Shown here: one piece after another, positions 31,361 through 42,292 of the stretch
Layout: the number at the start of each line of letters is the position of its first letter
How positions within the stretch are numbered: position 1 is the stretch's first letter
NCBI GenBank assembly: GCA_021292165.1
Contig: CM037879.1
Location: 15,709,525 to 15,773,524, forward strand
Source of the DNA: Shinisaurus crocodilurus
Lineage: Eukaryota; Chordata; Lepidosauria; Squamata; Shinisauridae
Direction of reading: 5' to 3'
Length of the DNA: 64,000 nucleotides
Notes under the pieces: model-generated
Databases searched by the model: none
Told to the model about the DNA's origin: nothing
The model's input: only the letters and a program-made list of their open reading frames with translations
Program-made: the position numbers and the translations under genes

Positions 31361-32406
31361 TCTTACAAATTCACATGTGTGTTCCTATTTTCATCTGTGA
31401 AATGTTGGAGGGTATGGTCTCATGATAATATTATTCATGGTAGCTGCCCTCAGAATGGAAGAGACAGGAAACAATTAACTAAACAAATGAAGAAACAGAG
31501 GATCCATCTTAAATTCCTAGTCACTGAATTTATTTCCCTTTTGTAGCCATTCTAGTAAGAAATCATGCCATTAATTACTTCCAGTTTGCAATAAGAGTGT
31601 GATCCAGTATGAACATTCACTGAATAGATGAAGCTGCCTTAAAATGACAATTGGATCCATCCCAGAACCTTCTAAAAGCAGTAGCTAAGAGGAGGCATCC
31701 CAAAAGGTAAAGGGCTGGGCCGCCGGGCCAGTCTTTCACCCATGTAATTTGAGCAGGAACTTTAGTGACAGCCAACACAGGATGTTTGGGGGGTGGTGAA
31801 GGGAGGCATAGGATTTCCTCTCTTAGCCCTTTGTATGGGAGTTGTGAAGCCCGGTTTGAACATGTCAAATACTTCTGACAGCAAGGAAAGCAATAGGGAA
31901 TTCCCGGAGAGGGCGGAAGGTAGAGCAAGATCTGCTTTGATACGCAGGCACAAAATTGAGTTTCATATGCAGCGGTTCAAGCCTCTGCCTGCTTAAGCCA
32001 ATCCATGCAAGTGGCCAGACCCTTCTTTTGTTTTTAAGAGCTAAGGATGATTCAAAATACGCCTATTTAAAACCATGATGCATTTTGTTTAATTTTGTCT
32101 AAATTCAGGCAATGGGAATGGCAGGGCTGCTCCAGTTGGACTGTCCCCACCCCAGGGCCAACTGATATCAACTGCCCTGAGGGAAGGAAGAAGGTCAGGG
32201 AGAGGGACCAGGCAACGGGAACGTCAGAGCCTGCTCCAGTTCGACTACCCCGCACTTCACACACACATACGCTTAGGGCCAGCTGACATCAGCTACCCTG
32301 TGAGAAGGAACATCAGGTGCTAGGTCCTGCTCAAGTGGAGCTGGTTGTCTCCTCCTCCTCCTCTTTCTTCTTCTTCTGGAGCGTGTGGTTCTTGCTGTAT
32401 CTGTTG
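31361..32406. other. Stretch without recognised features
   Basis: The segment 32110-32290 repeats a GGGAACGTCAGAGCCTGCTCC-like theme imperfectly two to three times. No coding homology. Confidence 0.4.
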
Positions 32407-32788
32407 TAGGGGTGGGCAGTCCACTGAAACCCAACTCCCCTCCAGCTTGGTGGCTGCCTCTGCTGTTCCCACCAAGCCGGGCTGAAAGCGGGTGTATGCC
32501 GCTCGCTGGTCTTCTGGGTTCCTGGCGGCCCTCTGTTTACGTAGAAAGATACGTTAAAAGCAGCCGCAGTCTGCACAAATTATGCAAATTGTGCCCGCTT
32601 TGGGTGTATCTTAAGGCATTTTCTATGTAAACAGTGGCCCACCAGGAACCTGAAAGTCGCTTCCCTGGCTTGACTTGGGAGAACATGAGTCAAACCGGGG
32701 AAGAGGTAAGTGGGACAGAGTTCGGTGGGTCGAGCCCGGCTAGTCCGCCGCATTTTCATCCCCTGAACAAAATCCTCATACATCCCTC
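32407..32788. mobile_element. Foldback element, TAGGGGTG...CATCCCT family
   Basis: Same family as 7256 and 12045. The centre pairs CTGTTTACGTAGAAAGATAC with AAGGCATTTTCTATGTAAAC, framed by TTCTGGGTTCCTGGCGG and CCACCAGGAACCTGAAAG. Inside is TAAAAGCAGCCGCAGTCTGC. Contains AAGAGGTAAGTGGG, also present as a motif in the GC-rich hAT element at 22287. Confidence 0.65.
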
Positions 32789-32949
32789 AATTCTGTTGTA
32801 TTTTATCAATATTGTAAGCAACTTTGAGTACTCTAGTTGAAAAGTGGGATATAAATCCACTAAACAGCAAAGTCCGCTGGGAGGTCCTCATGTTGCCGTG
32901 AGAGGAGTCGAGCGGCGGATGTGCTCGCCGAGCACAAGACGAGCACCTG

Positions 32950-33140
32950 AACAGGTATGCGTACATCACTATAAATGTACACCAGTTGCCAGGGATCACA
33001 GGCGGGAGGCTGCTGTTGCACTCAGGTCCTGTTTGTGGGTTTCTCGTGGGCAGCTGCTTGGCTTGGCCACTGTGTGAACAGAATGCTGGACTAGATGGAC
33101 CCTTGGTCTGATCCAGCAGGGCTCTTCTGGTGTTCTTATG
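32950..33140 (+). mobile_element. CR1-type LINE 3' end
   Basis: Contains CACTGTGTGAACAGAATGCT, GGACCCTTGGTCTGATCCAG and a TGTTCTTATG end, sense strand. Confidence 0.8.
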
Positions 33141-33321
33141 ACTCCTGTGTCAGTGGGGGCTCCTTATCCATTGCATCTTTTTGTTTGAATGTTATAGCAG
33201 CTATCCATGGGGCTGAACTCCATCCCCAATATAGGTTCCTCACCTCTGAGCACCACGGATAGCTGCTATAAAGCTCAAACAAAAAGTTACAATGGATAAG
33301 GAACCCCACAGACACAGGAGT
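33141..33321. mobile_element. Foldback element (ACTCCTGTGT...ACACAGGAGT)
   Basis: A 181-bp near-perfect palindrome: ACTCCTGTGTCAGTGGGG with GACACAGGAGT, GGCTCCTTATCCATTG with CAATGGATAAGGAACC, and GTTATAGCAGCTATCC with GGATAGCTGCTATAA. The centre GAACTCCATCCCCAATATAG is shared in part with 60689. It begins exactly where the CR1 copy ends. Confidence 0.75.
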
Positions 33322-33362
33322 CACCAGCCTCCACTGTCTACAACCCTGTGTTATTCTTCATT

Positions 33363-33365
<3 letters not shown>

Positions 33366-33425
<60 letters not shown>

Positions 33426-33427
33426 TA
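33366..33427. repeat. (AAT)n-(ATT)n palindromic microsatellite
   Basis: About ten AAT units turn into ATT units, an inverted arrangement capable of forming a hairpin. Confidence 0.9.
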
Positions 33428-33602
33428 TTACCCGCCTCTCCATCTAGATCGAGGCGGGGAACAACAGAAAATGTAAAATACATAAACTAAACAACACAAT
33501 ACATACTATTAAAACATCTTGAAACATCCTAAAAACATCTTAAAAACATCTTTAAAACATCTTAAAAGCATCCTAAAATTCCGCCGGATAGTATAATAAT
33601 AT
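33428..33602 (-). mobile_element. LINE 3' untranslated region, split by LTR
   Basis: TTATTACCCGCCTCTCCATC followed by repeated ACATCTTAAAA units is the reversed 3' end of an L2-group element. It may continue at 34143-34190 beyond the solo LTR. Confidence 0.5.
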
Positions 33603-34138
33603 TGTAAGATGGGGTCGGGGTGGGTGGGTCAGGAAAGAGTTAATGGAACCAGTAGGACTTCTGGAGATAATCTTGATGGTTCCAGCAGAGTGGTCAGGTA
33701 TCCTCCTGTTTTTGTTAAGAAGATATCTGTCAAAGGATGGGCTCTTCTGGAAGGAGAGAGCCCTGTGGGAATCAGGGCTTAGTTCCAGGCCCCCTGGAGT
33801 TGAAGTCATTCATGCTGTGTGTCTGTGAAGAAGCTGACAGTTTGGAGGAAAACTCAGATAGCATTAGAGGACTGAGTTTGTACTCTGGTAACAGCATTTT
33901 GGAATGCTGGCTTGTCTCCCTAAAGATCTGATGTAGGTGCAGCAAAGTTCAGAGCATCTGTTGGGGTGATTAGTAGTGAACCCCTACCTATGCTCAACTT
34001 GTATATATGTTTAAATAAACCATATGTCGCAAAACTGGTCAGTCTCCAGTGACTTCATCATTCCAAGGAAACCAAATCCCGAGCAAGCACTTGAACTCCC
34101 GAAATCTCACCACTTGGAGAACTGAGGTGCGTGTAACA
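33603..34138 (+). mobile_element. Solo LTR, 536 bp
   Basis: Begins TGTAAGATGGGGTC and ends GTGCGTGTAACA, with the TG...CA ends of LTRs. ATAT flanks at 33599-33602 and 34139-34142. An AATAAA signal is at 34014-34019, about 120 bp before the end, giving a U3-R-U5 layout. It shows no similarity by eye to the LTR at 13433. No coding region remains. Confidence 0.7.
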
Positions 34139-34275
34139 ATATTCTTTTTAAAAGGTTTAATTAAAATGGATTAAAACATTCCCCAAATCCTACGCAAGCA
34201 AATCTATCTGTCTGTCTGTCTGTTGATCTTAATCTTGATCTATTACTGACTGATTCTTGTCATCAATATGCAGTA

Positions 34276-34640
34276 GGGATGGAGGAGAGAGACGTTTGGC
34301 TTACTTAATTTTGCACTTTTGAACCAATATGCAAATGGGAACTCAGTTATCCTTTGAAATTCACACTTCTAATTCTTCAATGAAGTCTTCCAATCAAAAA
34401 GTCATACCAAAGTGTGTATATTAGGCAATAGTTCATAAAAATGCATGTATTCATGAAAATAATGTTAAAAAACATTATATTAGGAAAATTACTTGCAAAA
34501 AAGTGTGGATATTGGACCAAATTATGTTTTTAAAAGGCATATATTAGGAGAAATGTATCCAAATTTTCATGCAAACTTTTTTGTTTTAAACCCTCAAAAT
34601 TTGGGACAAAAAGTTTGGAATGAACCAATGTAATAACTGG
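34276..34640. repeat. AT-rich periodic repeat starting TAGGGATGG
   Basis: Repeated words such as GTGTATATTAGG, GCATATATTAGG and AAATGTATCCAAATTTTCATG recur every 25-45 bp. The same words occur at 38380-38560. Confidence 0.5.
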
Positions 34641-35133
34641 AAAAATGAGACATAAAAAGGAAGCAAAATTGGCAGATTTGTTCACTTTGCAGGGCAAATA
34701 AAGCAAAAGGGGGAGGGGAGTTTGCAATCAGTGGTGTAGCCATGCCCCAAGGAAAGTTACAATCACTGTCCACCAGTGGCAGTGGAGGAGACAGAAGGAG
34801 AGGGGCAGAAAAGGTGAGGCAAGGCAAAGGGGCAATACATTTTAAATAAATGTAGCTACAATCAGATCCCTTCATGCATGCTTCAAGTGAAGAGTAATTG
34901 TGCATAAATAGAGTTGCAGGGCTGTGCCTCTGTCCCTGTCCCTGAGGGCATGTAGCACTACTGGCCCTGAGGTCATATATGGCACTGTGGGTCTCACCCC
35001 AACAGTCAGATGCTAGACACGGATATCTCAAGGGAAAACCTATTCATGTAGACATGCATGTATGTGGATAGACATGTCCTATGTTCTGAAACCCCAGTTG
35101 AGAATGATTCCAGAATGCAAGGAAAGCCTACAC

Positions 35134-35270
35134 CAGGGGTGGGTAACTTGTCGCCCTCCAGTTGCTTTGGCCTACCTCTCTCATCAGACATTACCATTGG
35201 CTATGCTGGCTAGAGTTGATAGGAGCTGTGGGTCAAAACATCTCAAGGGCCATAAGTTACCCACCCCCAG
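35134..35270. mobile_element. MITE (CAGGGGTGGGTAACTT...)
   Basis: CAGGGGTGGGTAACTTGT and ATAAGTTACCCACCCCCAG are inverted; the interior GCTATGCTGGCTAGAGTTG resembles the interior of 8607-8742. No clean 8-bp duplication is seen. Confidence 0.65.
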
Positions 35271-35318
35271 CCTAAGTGTATAGGCTTTCCCTTGCAGATG
35301 TTCATATCCAATACATGG

Positions 35319-35505
35319 ACATAAGAACATAAGAAGAGCAATGCTGGATCAGACCAAGAGTCCATCTAGTCCAGCATTCTGTTCACACAGTGGCCAACCA
35401 GCTGCCCAGGGGATCCCACAAGCAGGACACAAGTGCAACGGCACCCTCCCACCCATGTTCACCAGCAACTGGTGTACATAGGCATACTGCCTATGATACT
35501 GAGTG
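35319..35505 (-). mobile_element. CR1-type LINE 3' end
   Basis: ACATAAGAACATAAGAAGAG, CAATGCTGGATCAGACC and the rest match the copy at 11123. Confidence 0.8.
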
Positions 35506-35609
35506 ACCTCAAGGCCAGAGCCAGAGGTGGGGCCTCAAAGTCCCATCCTACGCATGATTCTCGTTCACATGATGCACACATGAAGGGGACAATGGTTATA
35601 GTACAAGCC

Positions 35610-35690
35610 TATATAGGTCTACTAAGTCCAGCTAAGTTCAACTGAGTTTACTCCCAGGTAAGTAGGTAAAGGATTACAGCCTCACAGTTT
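35610..35690. mobile_element. Hairpin MITE fragment
   Basis: TTTACTCCCAGGTAAGTAGG and AAAGGATTACAGCCTC match the right half of 7692-7776. Confidence 0.55.
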
Positions 35691-36349
35691 CTTTCACTGG
35701 TGATAAGGAAGACTAAGAAATATGGCCAAATGCTTTAGTCTTCTGTCTCATGTGAGAACAGGGAGCTCCAGTGTGTGCAAGTTGCATACTACACTCCATC
35801 AACATGAATAGGATTGCTCTTGCAGGCAAAGTTTTGTGTGTATATGAGGGGCCCCTGACTTATAAGAGATTCTTGCATTACAGGCAATGAGTGCAAAAAT
35901 ACACAAAACAAAACTTGTATCTCAGTCCAGTAAAATCATGACTCACAAGAACGTCACTGGGCCGGTCTAGCTAGGAAGTCTACCCTTTCCCTCTCTTATT
36001 AATGCAGCAAAGTCTCTCATGCATTTCATCAAAACAAGGTCAAAGATGACCTGATAAGTGGAGAAGTAATCAGTGTAGACCTCAGTGTTGCTGCTTGAAA
36101 AAAAAAGAGATAAAGCTGAGGGAATAAGCCTTAAGTTGTTGGGGGGGGGGGGGGTTTGACAAAGAGGAAAGACAAGCCAGCCCAGACTTGCTGTCCTTAA
36201 GTTACACCACTGTCACAAACAAAAGCACAAAAGGCCATAAGGGGAATGTATGAATATATATATATAATCATTGATCAAACATTTCTCTTAACATAGATAA
36301 AACAGTTCTTGTAACACTGCTCAACTTCTGAATGGAGATAAAGAATAAG
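35691..36349. other. Stretch without recognised features
   Basis: A G run at 36140-36153; otherwise unique. Confidence 0.4.
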
Positions 36350-36357
36350 GTCTAGGG

Positions 36358-36688
36358 GCAGGCGTGCAGAGCCTCAAGCCTGGGGACCAGTTTGGCCCTC
36401 CGGGGTTCCTCATATAGCCACGCCCCTTCCCTTGTCCCCACCCCCTTTCCCCAACCAACAATCATTTGGTAGTTTGCTGTTTTTTGTGCAGTTTGTTCCC
36501 CATTCTAAAAGGTTGAACTGTCTCCCCTAAGGCTTAGTGACTGACCATAAGAGCTTTCAGTTGAAATATGCAGGTATTTTTGGATACACCCCTTTGCCTT
36601 CAGTGCCACCCACCACTGGAATTTGGCCCCTAAAAGCTTCTCTGAACTGGAATTGGACCCTCAGCCTAAAAGAGATTCTGCACCCCTG
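36358..36688. mobile_element. hAT-like element (CAGGGGTGCAGA family)
   Basis: GTCTAGGG flanks at 36350-36357 and 36689-36696, a perfect 8-bp duplication. The right end reversed is CAGGGGTGCAGAATCTC; the left GCAGGCGTGCAGAGCCTC is its partner. Same family as 46393-47211: both contain CCAACCAACAATCATTTGG-like and CCCACCACTGGAATTTGG-like blocks. Confidence 0.8.
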
Positions 36689-36731
36689 GTCTAGGGTATA
36701 TAAGACTGTGGAGAAAGCCTGACACGAGTAT

Positions 36732-36732
36732 G

Positions 36733-36760
<28 letters not shown>
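36732..36760. repeat. (AC)n microsatellite
   Basis: About 14 units. Confidence 0.9.
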
Positions 36761-36764
<4 letters not shown>

Positions 36765-36899
36765 CTCTGTCCAGGGGAGGTGGGCGAGGTGGGGGGATTG
36801 AGTTACAGGGAAGCAGCCAGACAGACCGGCATCCCCAACAATGGAGAGTCTCGGTTGAATTCCACAAAACCCAAGAAAGGACCATCAAGACCATCAAAC

Positions 36900-37490
36900 T
36901 ATCAGGGCAGTCTCAAAGAGCTGTAAAGTACCCAGGACGTCACCTTCTTCCCGGGCAGGAATAAGCCCACCTGATACGAAGGGGCAGGCATAAGCCCCCA
37001 CCTGACCTGGAGGGTGGGGAGAGCGGGAAACTCAGGGGTAGAAAACCCCTCTCCCTTCCTGTGAGGGGTTGTTGGGAACACAGGGTGCTTTGGAACAAGG
37101 TTCATCCTCCAAGCGGCAGCTGGAGTAAGCTGTTCTCATCCCTGGATCGGCCGACCCGGAGCCAGGCTGAAATTGACTAGCGTAAAGTCTTTAGTCTAAG
37201 GTAACTGACTAATCCCAATGCGCTAGCCTGGGAGCCTGTTTCATTGATAAACGTAGAGGTCACCTCAGGTTGTGTTGACATTACAGTATTCCTAGAAAGC
37301 TGTTAGTTCCGCTCCGTATCTTGTGTAAATAAATAAAGCCTTATTTGGTCATTTAAAGGGCAGGGCTCTAGTTTCCTCTTGTGTATGCAAACCTCCTAGT
37401 CGGTTTCACCTGCTTGTACGGGCTGTAACTCAGTGCCGGTTAACCCATTAAGCGCCGAACTCATGCATAGGACCCGGGTGCTGGTCCTTC
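36900..37490 (+). mobile_element. Possible LTR
   Basis: A non-repetitive block with AATAAATAAAGCC at about 37327 followed by some 150 bp ending GTGCTGGTCCTTCACA looks like the R-U5 end of an LTR. I could not place a TG start or a target duplication, so boundaries and identity are tentative. Confidence 0.35.
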
Positions 37491-37553
37491 ACAAAGACCA
37501 TGGAAGAATAGGGTTTTTTTTTTAATGGCATGTTCTTTTAGTTACTACCACTT

Positions 37554-37722
37554 ATAGATTCATCGATCATAGAGTTGGAAGGGGCCTACAAGGCCATCGA
37601 GTCCAACCCCCTGCTCAATGCAGGAAACTAGAGGAGGGGGTCTCCCATCCAAGTAATAACCAGGCCTGACCCTGCTTAGCTTTCCACACTCAGACAAGCT
37701 GAGCCAGCATGAGCCACAGGCC
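37554..37722 (-). mobile_element. 5S-rRNA-derived SINE with CR1 tail, copy 2
   Basis: Reversed it begins GGCCTGTGGCTCATGCTGGC, comparable to the start of 5S rRNA, then GGAAAGCTAAGCAGGGTC, AGGCCTGGTTATTACTTGG and ATGGGAGACC, and continues to the CR1-like tail. This copy is the closest of the three to 5S rRNA in the promoter part (GGGTCAGGCCTGGTTA). Confidence 0.88.
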
Positions 37723-37907
37723 TGTCTGTTTTTTAAATTTATTTATAGGCTTCTGTATTCCAGCAGAATCTGTCAATGAAAGCAGATGGCACCTGTCTCC
37801 ATTCTTGAGTTACTTCATATTACATATGAAACAGCCATCAAAACTGTAGGCTGTAGGTAGGGATAGATGAATCTGTCAAATTCACTTTCTCCTGCATTCA
37901 CGTTCTA

Positions 37908-38570
37908 GGGATGGGCGAGAAATTCTTGCAGTTTGTATTTGAATGTAATGCAGATTTGAACTTCACAAACTGGAATGGATTTATACAGGGCAGTATCCAG
38001 TTGTGTCATTCCGTTGGCACAAATGACACTGCGCTAGCAGAAACTAGGTTCTGAACTATGTGCAAGAGAAGAATCCAACTAAGGTTACATTTGCTCAAGC
38101 CCAGTTGTGCAAGTGGTTGTGCATTATTCTTGCGCAACCCATTGTGCACAAGAGGTTGTGCAAGCATAATGCACAACTGCTTGTACAACTGAACTTGAGC
38201 AACCATAACTTTAGTTGTTGCACAACCACTTGCACAACGGAAAGATTCAGCAGAGCTCTGCTAGTGCTATTTGAGTTTGCAGAAGGAGGACACCATTAGA
38301 TACTGCCCACAATGATATTCACAGTTTTTCAGATTTTGTAATGCAGATCGCAAATTTAAAAATGTACAAAACCCACATATAATAGGGGAAAGTGTGCACA
38401 AATATTTGTATATTAAGGGAAGGGGCACACCAAAATGCATTATATTAGTGGGAAAAGCTTGCAAAAAAGAAGCGTATATTAGGAAAAGTGCATCCAAAAT
38501 GCATATATTAGATACAACGTGCATGAAAATACATACAATTTTTCATGCGGACTTTTAAAAAAAAGAATAA
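37908..38570. repeat. AT-rich periodic repeat, interrupted by a foldback
   Basis: Begins TAGGGATGGGCGAGAAAT and ends in TGCATATATTAGATAC and TTTTTCATGCGG units. The foldback at 37988-38308 lies within it. Confidence 0.5.
37988..38308. mobile_element. Foldback element rich in GTTGTGCAA
   Basis: Ends GGGCAGTATCCAG and TAGATACTGCCC are inverted. The interior contains at least six GTTGTGCAA/TTGCACAAC words on both strands, making nested hairpins. No coding capacity. Confidence 0.65.
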
Positions 38571-39490
38571 CAAATGGATGCAGAAACACACACACCCCAT
38601 GTGAATCACTTTACATTTGCTTTCATTAAACTGCATTTGCCATTTTAATGCCCCCACCCCAATCTGGAGATTCCTTTTGGAGCTCTTCACATGATGAGAA
38701 CAATTTTGTGAGGAATCGAACTGCAAACCCAGATGGCAAGCGCTTTGGAATCAGACGTTTGGCAAAAGCCAAGTATTCTAACCAATGCCTACACGAGAAA
38801 TCCTAACATCCTGATCCCATTAAGTGTACTGCACTACAATACTTTGGATAGTATTGTACTATGACCATTTTAAATCTCTAACATGCAATCAACGTTTTCC
38901 ACTTCACTTGCCAAAGAACTGGCATATCCTTTGATCTGAGTGAAGCTGAATTCAATGAGTTGTCAAACAGGAGACATTGTGGAATGGTATGTTCACGCAA
39001 ACTTCATTCTGTTGAGTATCATCATATATCCCTGTCATACTTCTGAAAACCAGAACTTCTGGCTTCTTTCTGGGAAGCCATATGCCATCCTTTTCTTTGA
39101 ATTTTGAACCACAAGTGGTGTAGGAATATCCATTCTGGGGCAAACCAATAGCCCATCTAACCTAGAATTCTGTCAGTTGTAATTATGAAGGCCAGATGTG
39201 CCTCTTAAATGGTATGGAGAAGTTAAAGGATATGGAACAATTAACACAGTTTGGCAGAAGTTATGATAATAAATCTACCGTGGGCAGAATTAATCAAGAA
39301 GTTTTCCTGAGCTCTCATGCATCTCTGTGATGACTTTCCCCTTGGATGTGACTGCTTAAGCAACAGGATTGTCACAGGATTGGGATGGAGGGGCAGGCAG
39401 AGCGACATCTGACCTTAATGATATGACCAGTATGGTAGCACTGAGAGAACAAGTATAGGGGAAAGATTCCAGAGGTGGCTGTTGATAGAA
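38571..39490. other. Stretch without recognised features
   Basis: Unique sequence, no homology seen. Confidence 0.4.
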
Positions 39491-39499
39491 AGCCCTATT

Positions 39500-39640
39500 G
39501 TCAGGGCCAGATTCACCATGCCCAAGACATTTTGCTGCCTCAGGTGGAGCAACAAATCCCACCCTGCACATCAAGATCTATAGTAACCCAGGCCTCCCAA
39601 GTTATTTTGTCACCTGAGGCAGAAAATCCCACAAGCACAT
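39500..39640. mobile_element. hAT-like fragments (CAGGGCCAGATTCACC family)
   Basis: TGCTGCCTCAGGTGGAGC and TTTTGTCACCTGAGGCAG are inverted copies; the outer parts recall 23698. Termini are worn. Confidence 0.45.
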
Positions 39641-40797
39641 ATCATAAGAAGAGCCATGCCATGGGTTGTGAAGTTGGCTTGTTACGCTAACCAGAGTTTG
39701 TTTTAAACCACAATATCTGGTTCACATGCAACACTATGCCAAGGTTACCGGTAGTTCAAAAGTGAAACTAAACTCTTCTGAAGTCCTCCTCCCAGCTGTG
39801 TGGGAGGGGGTGAGAAGAGGGGGGAAGCACACAAACTCCACACTTTCCTCAGGCCCTTTCAGGCTCTTCCACATAGTGCTAAACCGTGGCTTAACATTAT
39901 CTGCAAACCAGCCCTAACCTGGGGATAATCATGGCTTCTGTGATGCCTGAAAAGCAATAAGAGAAGGAATTCTATGAGGTGCAAAAGTGTAATTTGTTTA
40001 TTTTAGGCCCAAAACATTTCACAGAAACTGTAGCTTCTTCCTCAGGGGCAATCTTATAAAATGCAAACACTGCAAACAGATTCAACCAACTTACTAAGGT
40101 GGTGGCTGTCCTTCATACACCGGCCCAAATGTGAGGATAATAATGCCTTTCGCACCGACTGCATCCCCCCCCCTCCAATGTTCTACACTGCCTTGGGCAT
40201 TTCTAATGACAGAAAGGCTGTACGGGAAAACATTTAAAAAATACATAAATCACAAAAAAAGTTTGTCGTTTTATTTTTAAGCCACAAAGGCCATCATTAG
40301 ATGTGACAGCAATGATTTGAACGTAGCTCATGCAAAACATGTGGCTCTTGTATGGTCTTGTTCTCATGAAGTGTTTGATTTTGCAGCCGCTTTGCAGTCT
40401 TTTTGGCAACCAACGCTCAGATTGTTAGGCTGAAAAGAAATTTGAGGAGGGAAGCTGTTTAGAGACCTTTTGCATGGTTCCCATTGTAAACGAAACCCAC
40501 TTCCTGAGAAGAGCTTATCCAAAGAAAAACAACCCGCTGGACTCTCCCACTTGAGTAAATGGCAGAGCATCTGAAGAAAAGACGGAGAGAAGCAGGGTGG
40601 AAAATCCCGAGAGAGATATGAAGGCAGAATCTGTAAAGCAGAAAAATTGACGAGACCACATTTGCCGTAATGGAGTGGTGGGCTGGGATTATCTAAGCCC
40701 CAATTAACCAACCCTCCCAATAGTTTGAATTCACTGAGCTGGATCCAGACTTAGTCATACTTACAAATAGACCCGCTAGAATAAACGGGGCTTTAAG
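39641..40797. other. Stretch with degraded foldback, otherwise unique
   Basis: Near 39660-39920 TGTTTTAAACCACAATATC and AACCGTGGCTTAACATTATC suggest an old foldback of the 45580 type. From 40738 GGATCCAGACTTAGTCATAC is a hairpin-MITE piece of the 9001 type. Confidence 0.4.
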
Positions 40798-40890
40798 TTG
40801 AGCGTAATCTTACATCTTGAAGATCATAATTATGTAGAAGCATATAAATGTTCACCTGCATGCCAGCAAGCTGCCCCCTGCAGCTTGCTG
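40798..40890 (+). repeat. Left arm of a perfect 93-bp inverted repeat
   Basis: Starts TTGAGCGTAATCTTACATC and ends CCCCCTGCAGCTTGCTG. Every base matches the reverse complement of 41653-41745. The inner end is itself a small hairpin, CAGCAAGCTG facing CAGCTTGCTG. Confidence 0.9.
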
Positions 40891-41011
40891 CAGCTTGATT
40901 AAACTCATGAATAACTTAAGTCCCACTGATTTCAATGAGTGTACTGGATCTAGCACATAGTGAATCCTCCTATAAGGGCACATCAATATTCATCTTTAAA
41001 AAACAGCACTC

Positions 41012-41171
41012 CTGTTTATCTCAGTACTCCAGCTTTTGAGGGTGGATGCTATTGCACTCATGCCCTGCTTGTGGATTTCCCACAGCCAACTCATTGTTCA
41101 CTGTGTGAACAGAATGCTGGGCCAGATGGACCTTTGATCTGATCCAACACAGCTCTTCTTATGTTCTTATG
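41012..41171 (+). mobile_element. CR1-type LINE 3' end
   Basis: GTGTGAACAGAATGCTGGGC, CTGATCCAACACAGCTCTTC and TTATGTTCTTATGG. It lies between the arms of the inverted repeat. Confidence 0.75.
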
Positions 41172-41234
41172 GAAGTCCCCAGTCCCTTATTTTATATTAC
41201 GTTTCTACCCCACCTTTCATTCAAGAAGTTCAGG

Positions 41235-41426
41235 CAGTGGAGAGGCCGGTGGCTCCAATGTCCACTGAGCTGTGAACCCGCTCCGGATTTCACTCCAAAC
41301 TTTTAAGGAGCTATCCATACTGCCAAACCTAGTTTGGGGTTAGGGTTCAGCACCATGGATAACTCCTTAAAAGTTCAGAGTGAAATGCCGAGCGGATACA
41401 CAGCCCCACCGCCATTGGAGCCACTG
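41235..41426. mobile_element. Foldback element
   Basis: GGTGGCTCCAATG faces CATTGGAGCCACTG; CACTCCAAACTTTTAAGGAG faces CTCCTTAAAAGTTCAGAGTG; GCTATCCAT faces ATGGATAAC. The centre GGTTCAGCACCATGG recalls 33141 and 60689. Confidence 0.7.
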
Positions 41427-41652
41427 AGTTCAGGCTGATGTTGTACTGGTTTCTTCCCCATCCCCAACCCCATTTTATTCTCACAGCCACCCGGTAAGAT
41501 AGGTTAGGCTCAGAGAGAATGACTGGCCCAGGATCACTCAGTGAGCAAAGGCTGACTGACATAGGATACGTGAGCATGCAGTGGATTGGGGGGAAATGTC
41601 CCATCTATCAAAGGCATGGAATGGGCAGCAACAATAGCAGGAGAGATACTGC

Positions 41653-41745
41653 CAGCAAGCTGCAGGGGGCAGCTTGCTGGCATGCAGGTGAACATTTATA
41701 TGCTTCTACATAATTATGATCTTCAAGATGTAAGATTACGCTCAA
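41653..41745 (-). repeat. Right arm of a perfect 93-bp inverted repeat
   Basis: Exact reverse complement of 40798-40890, with 762 bp between the arms. Sequences flanking the two arms differ on both sides. Confidence 0.9.
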
Positions 41746-42292
41746 ACACCCCCCACACACACACACATGAGTATCTTCCTCATCCGTATTCTTTGACCCA
41801 TATCCAAATATGACTAAGGCATGAACCTTAATATTAAAGTTTATGGTTTTTAAAAAGAAGGTATTCCAAGCTGCTGCCATCACCCAGGCCTCTGAGGACA
41901 ACATAAGATGTCCAGGATATGAGCCTATCCTAACACTGCAGAAGTTGTTACCCTGGTAATTGCTAACACTCACCCTTCTGGACTCAGAGGACCACCAACT
42001 ATTATCATTTCCATTCCATCTGGATTCAGCTTATTCTGCCTCATTGAGTTATAGCTCATGATTTTGAAGAGTAGAAAATAATAAACTGAGCAGAAAAAGA
42101 ACTGGCACTAGATACTAAGGTGTGCTGCCAAAGGTGTGTGTGTGTGTGCGTGTACGTGTGCGTGTGCGTGTGTGGAATGTTCCATTTGAAAAATAAGCAT
42201 GATGCTACTCAAGCTCCCAAACCACCTTTTCTATGATTCTTTTCTGCCCAAAAAGCACTACATTTTTTCTAATGTGACTTCCTCTTGCACTA
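41746..42292. other. Stretch with CA and GT microsatellites
   Basis: (AC)n near 41752-41767 and a (GT)n/CGTGTG run near 42137-42175; no coding homology. Confidence 0.45.

Noticed and set aside
32700..32715. GGTAAGT as a real splice donor of a host exon
   Set aside because: It lies inside a foldback transposon and no coding exon is evident upstream.
40364..40720. 118-codon antisense frame
   Set aside because: No homology visible; probably chance.
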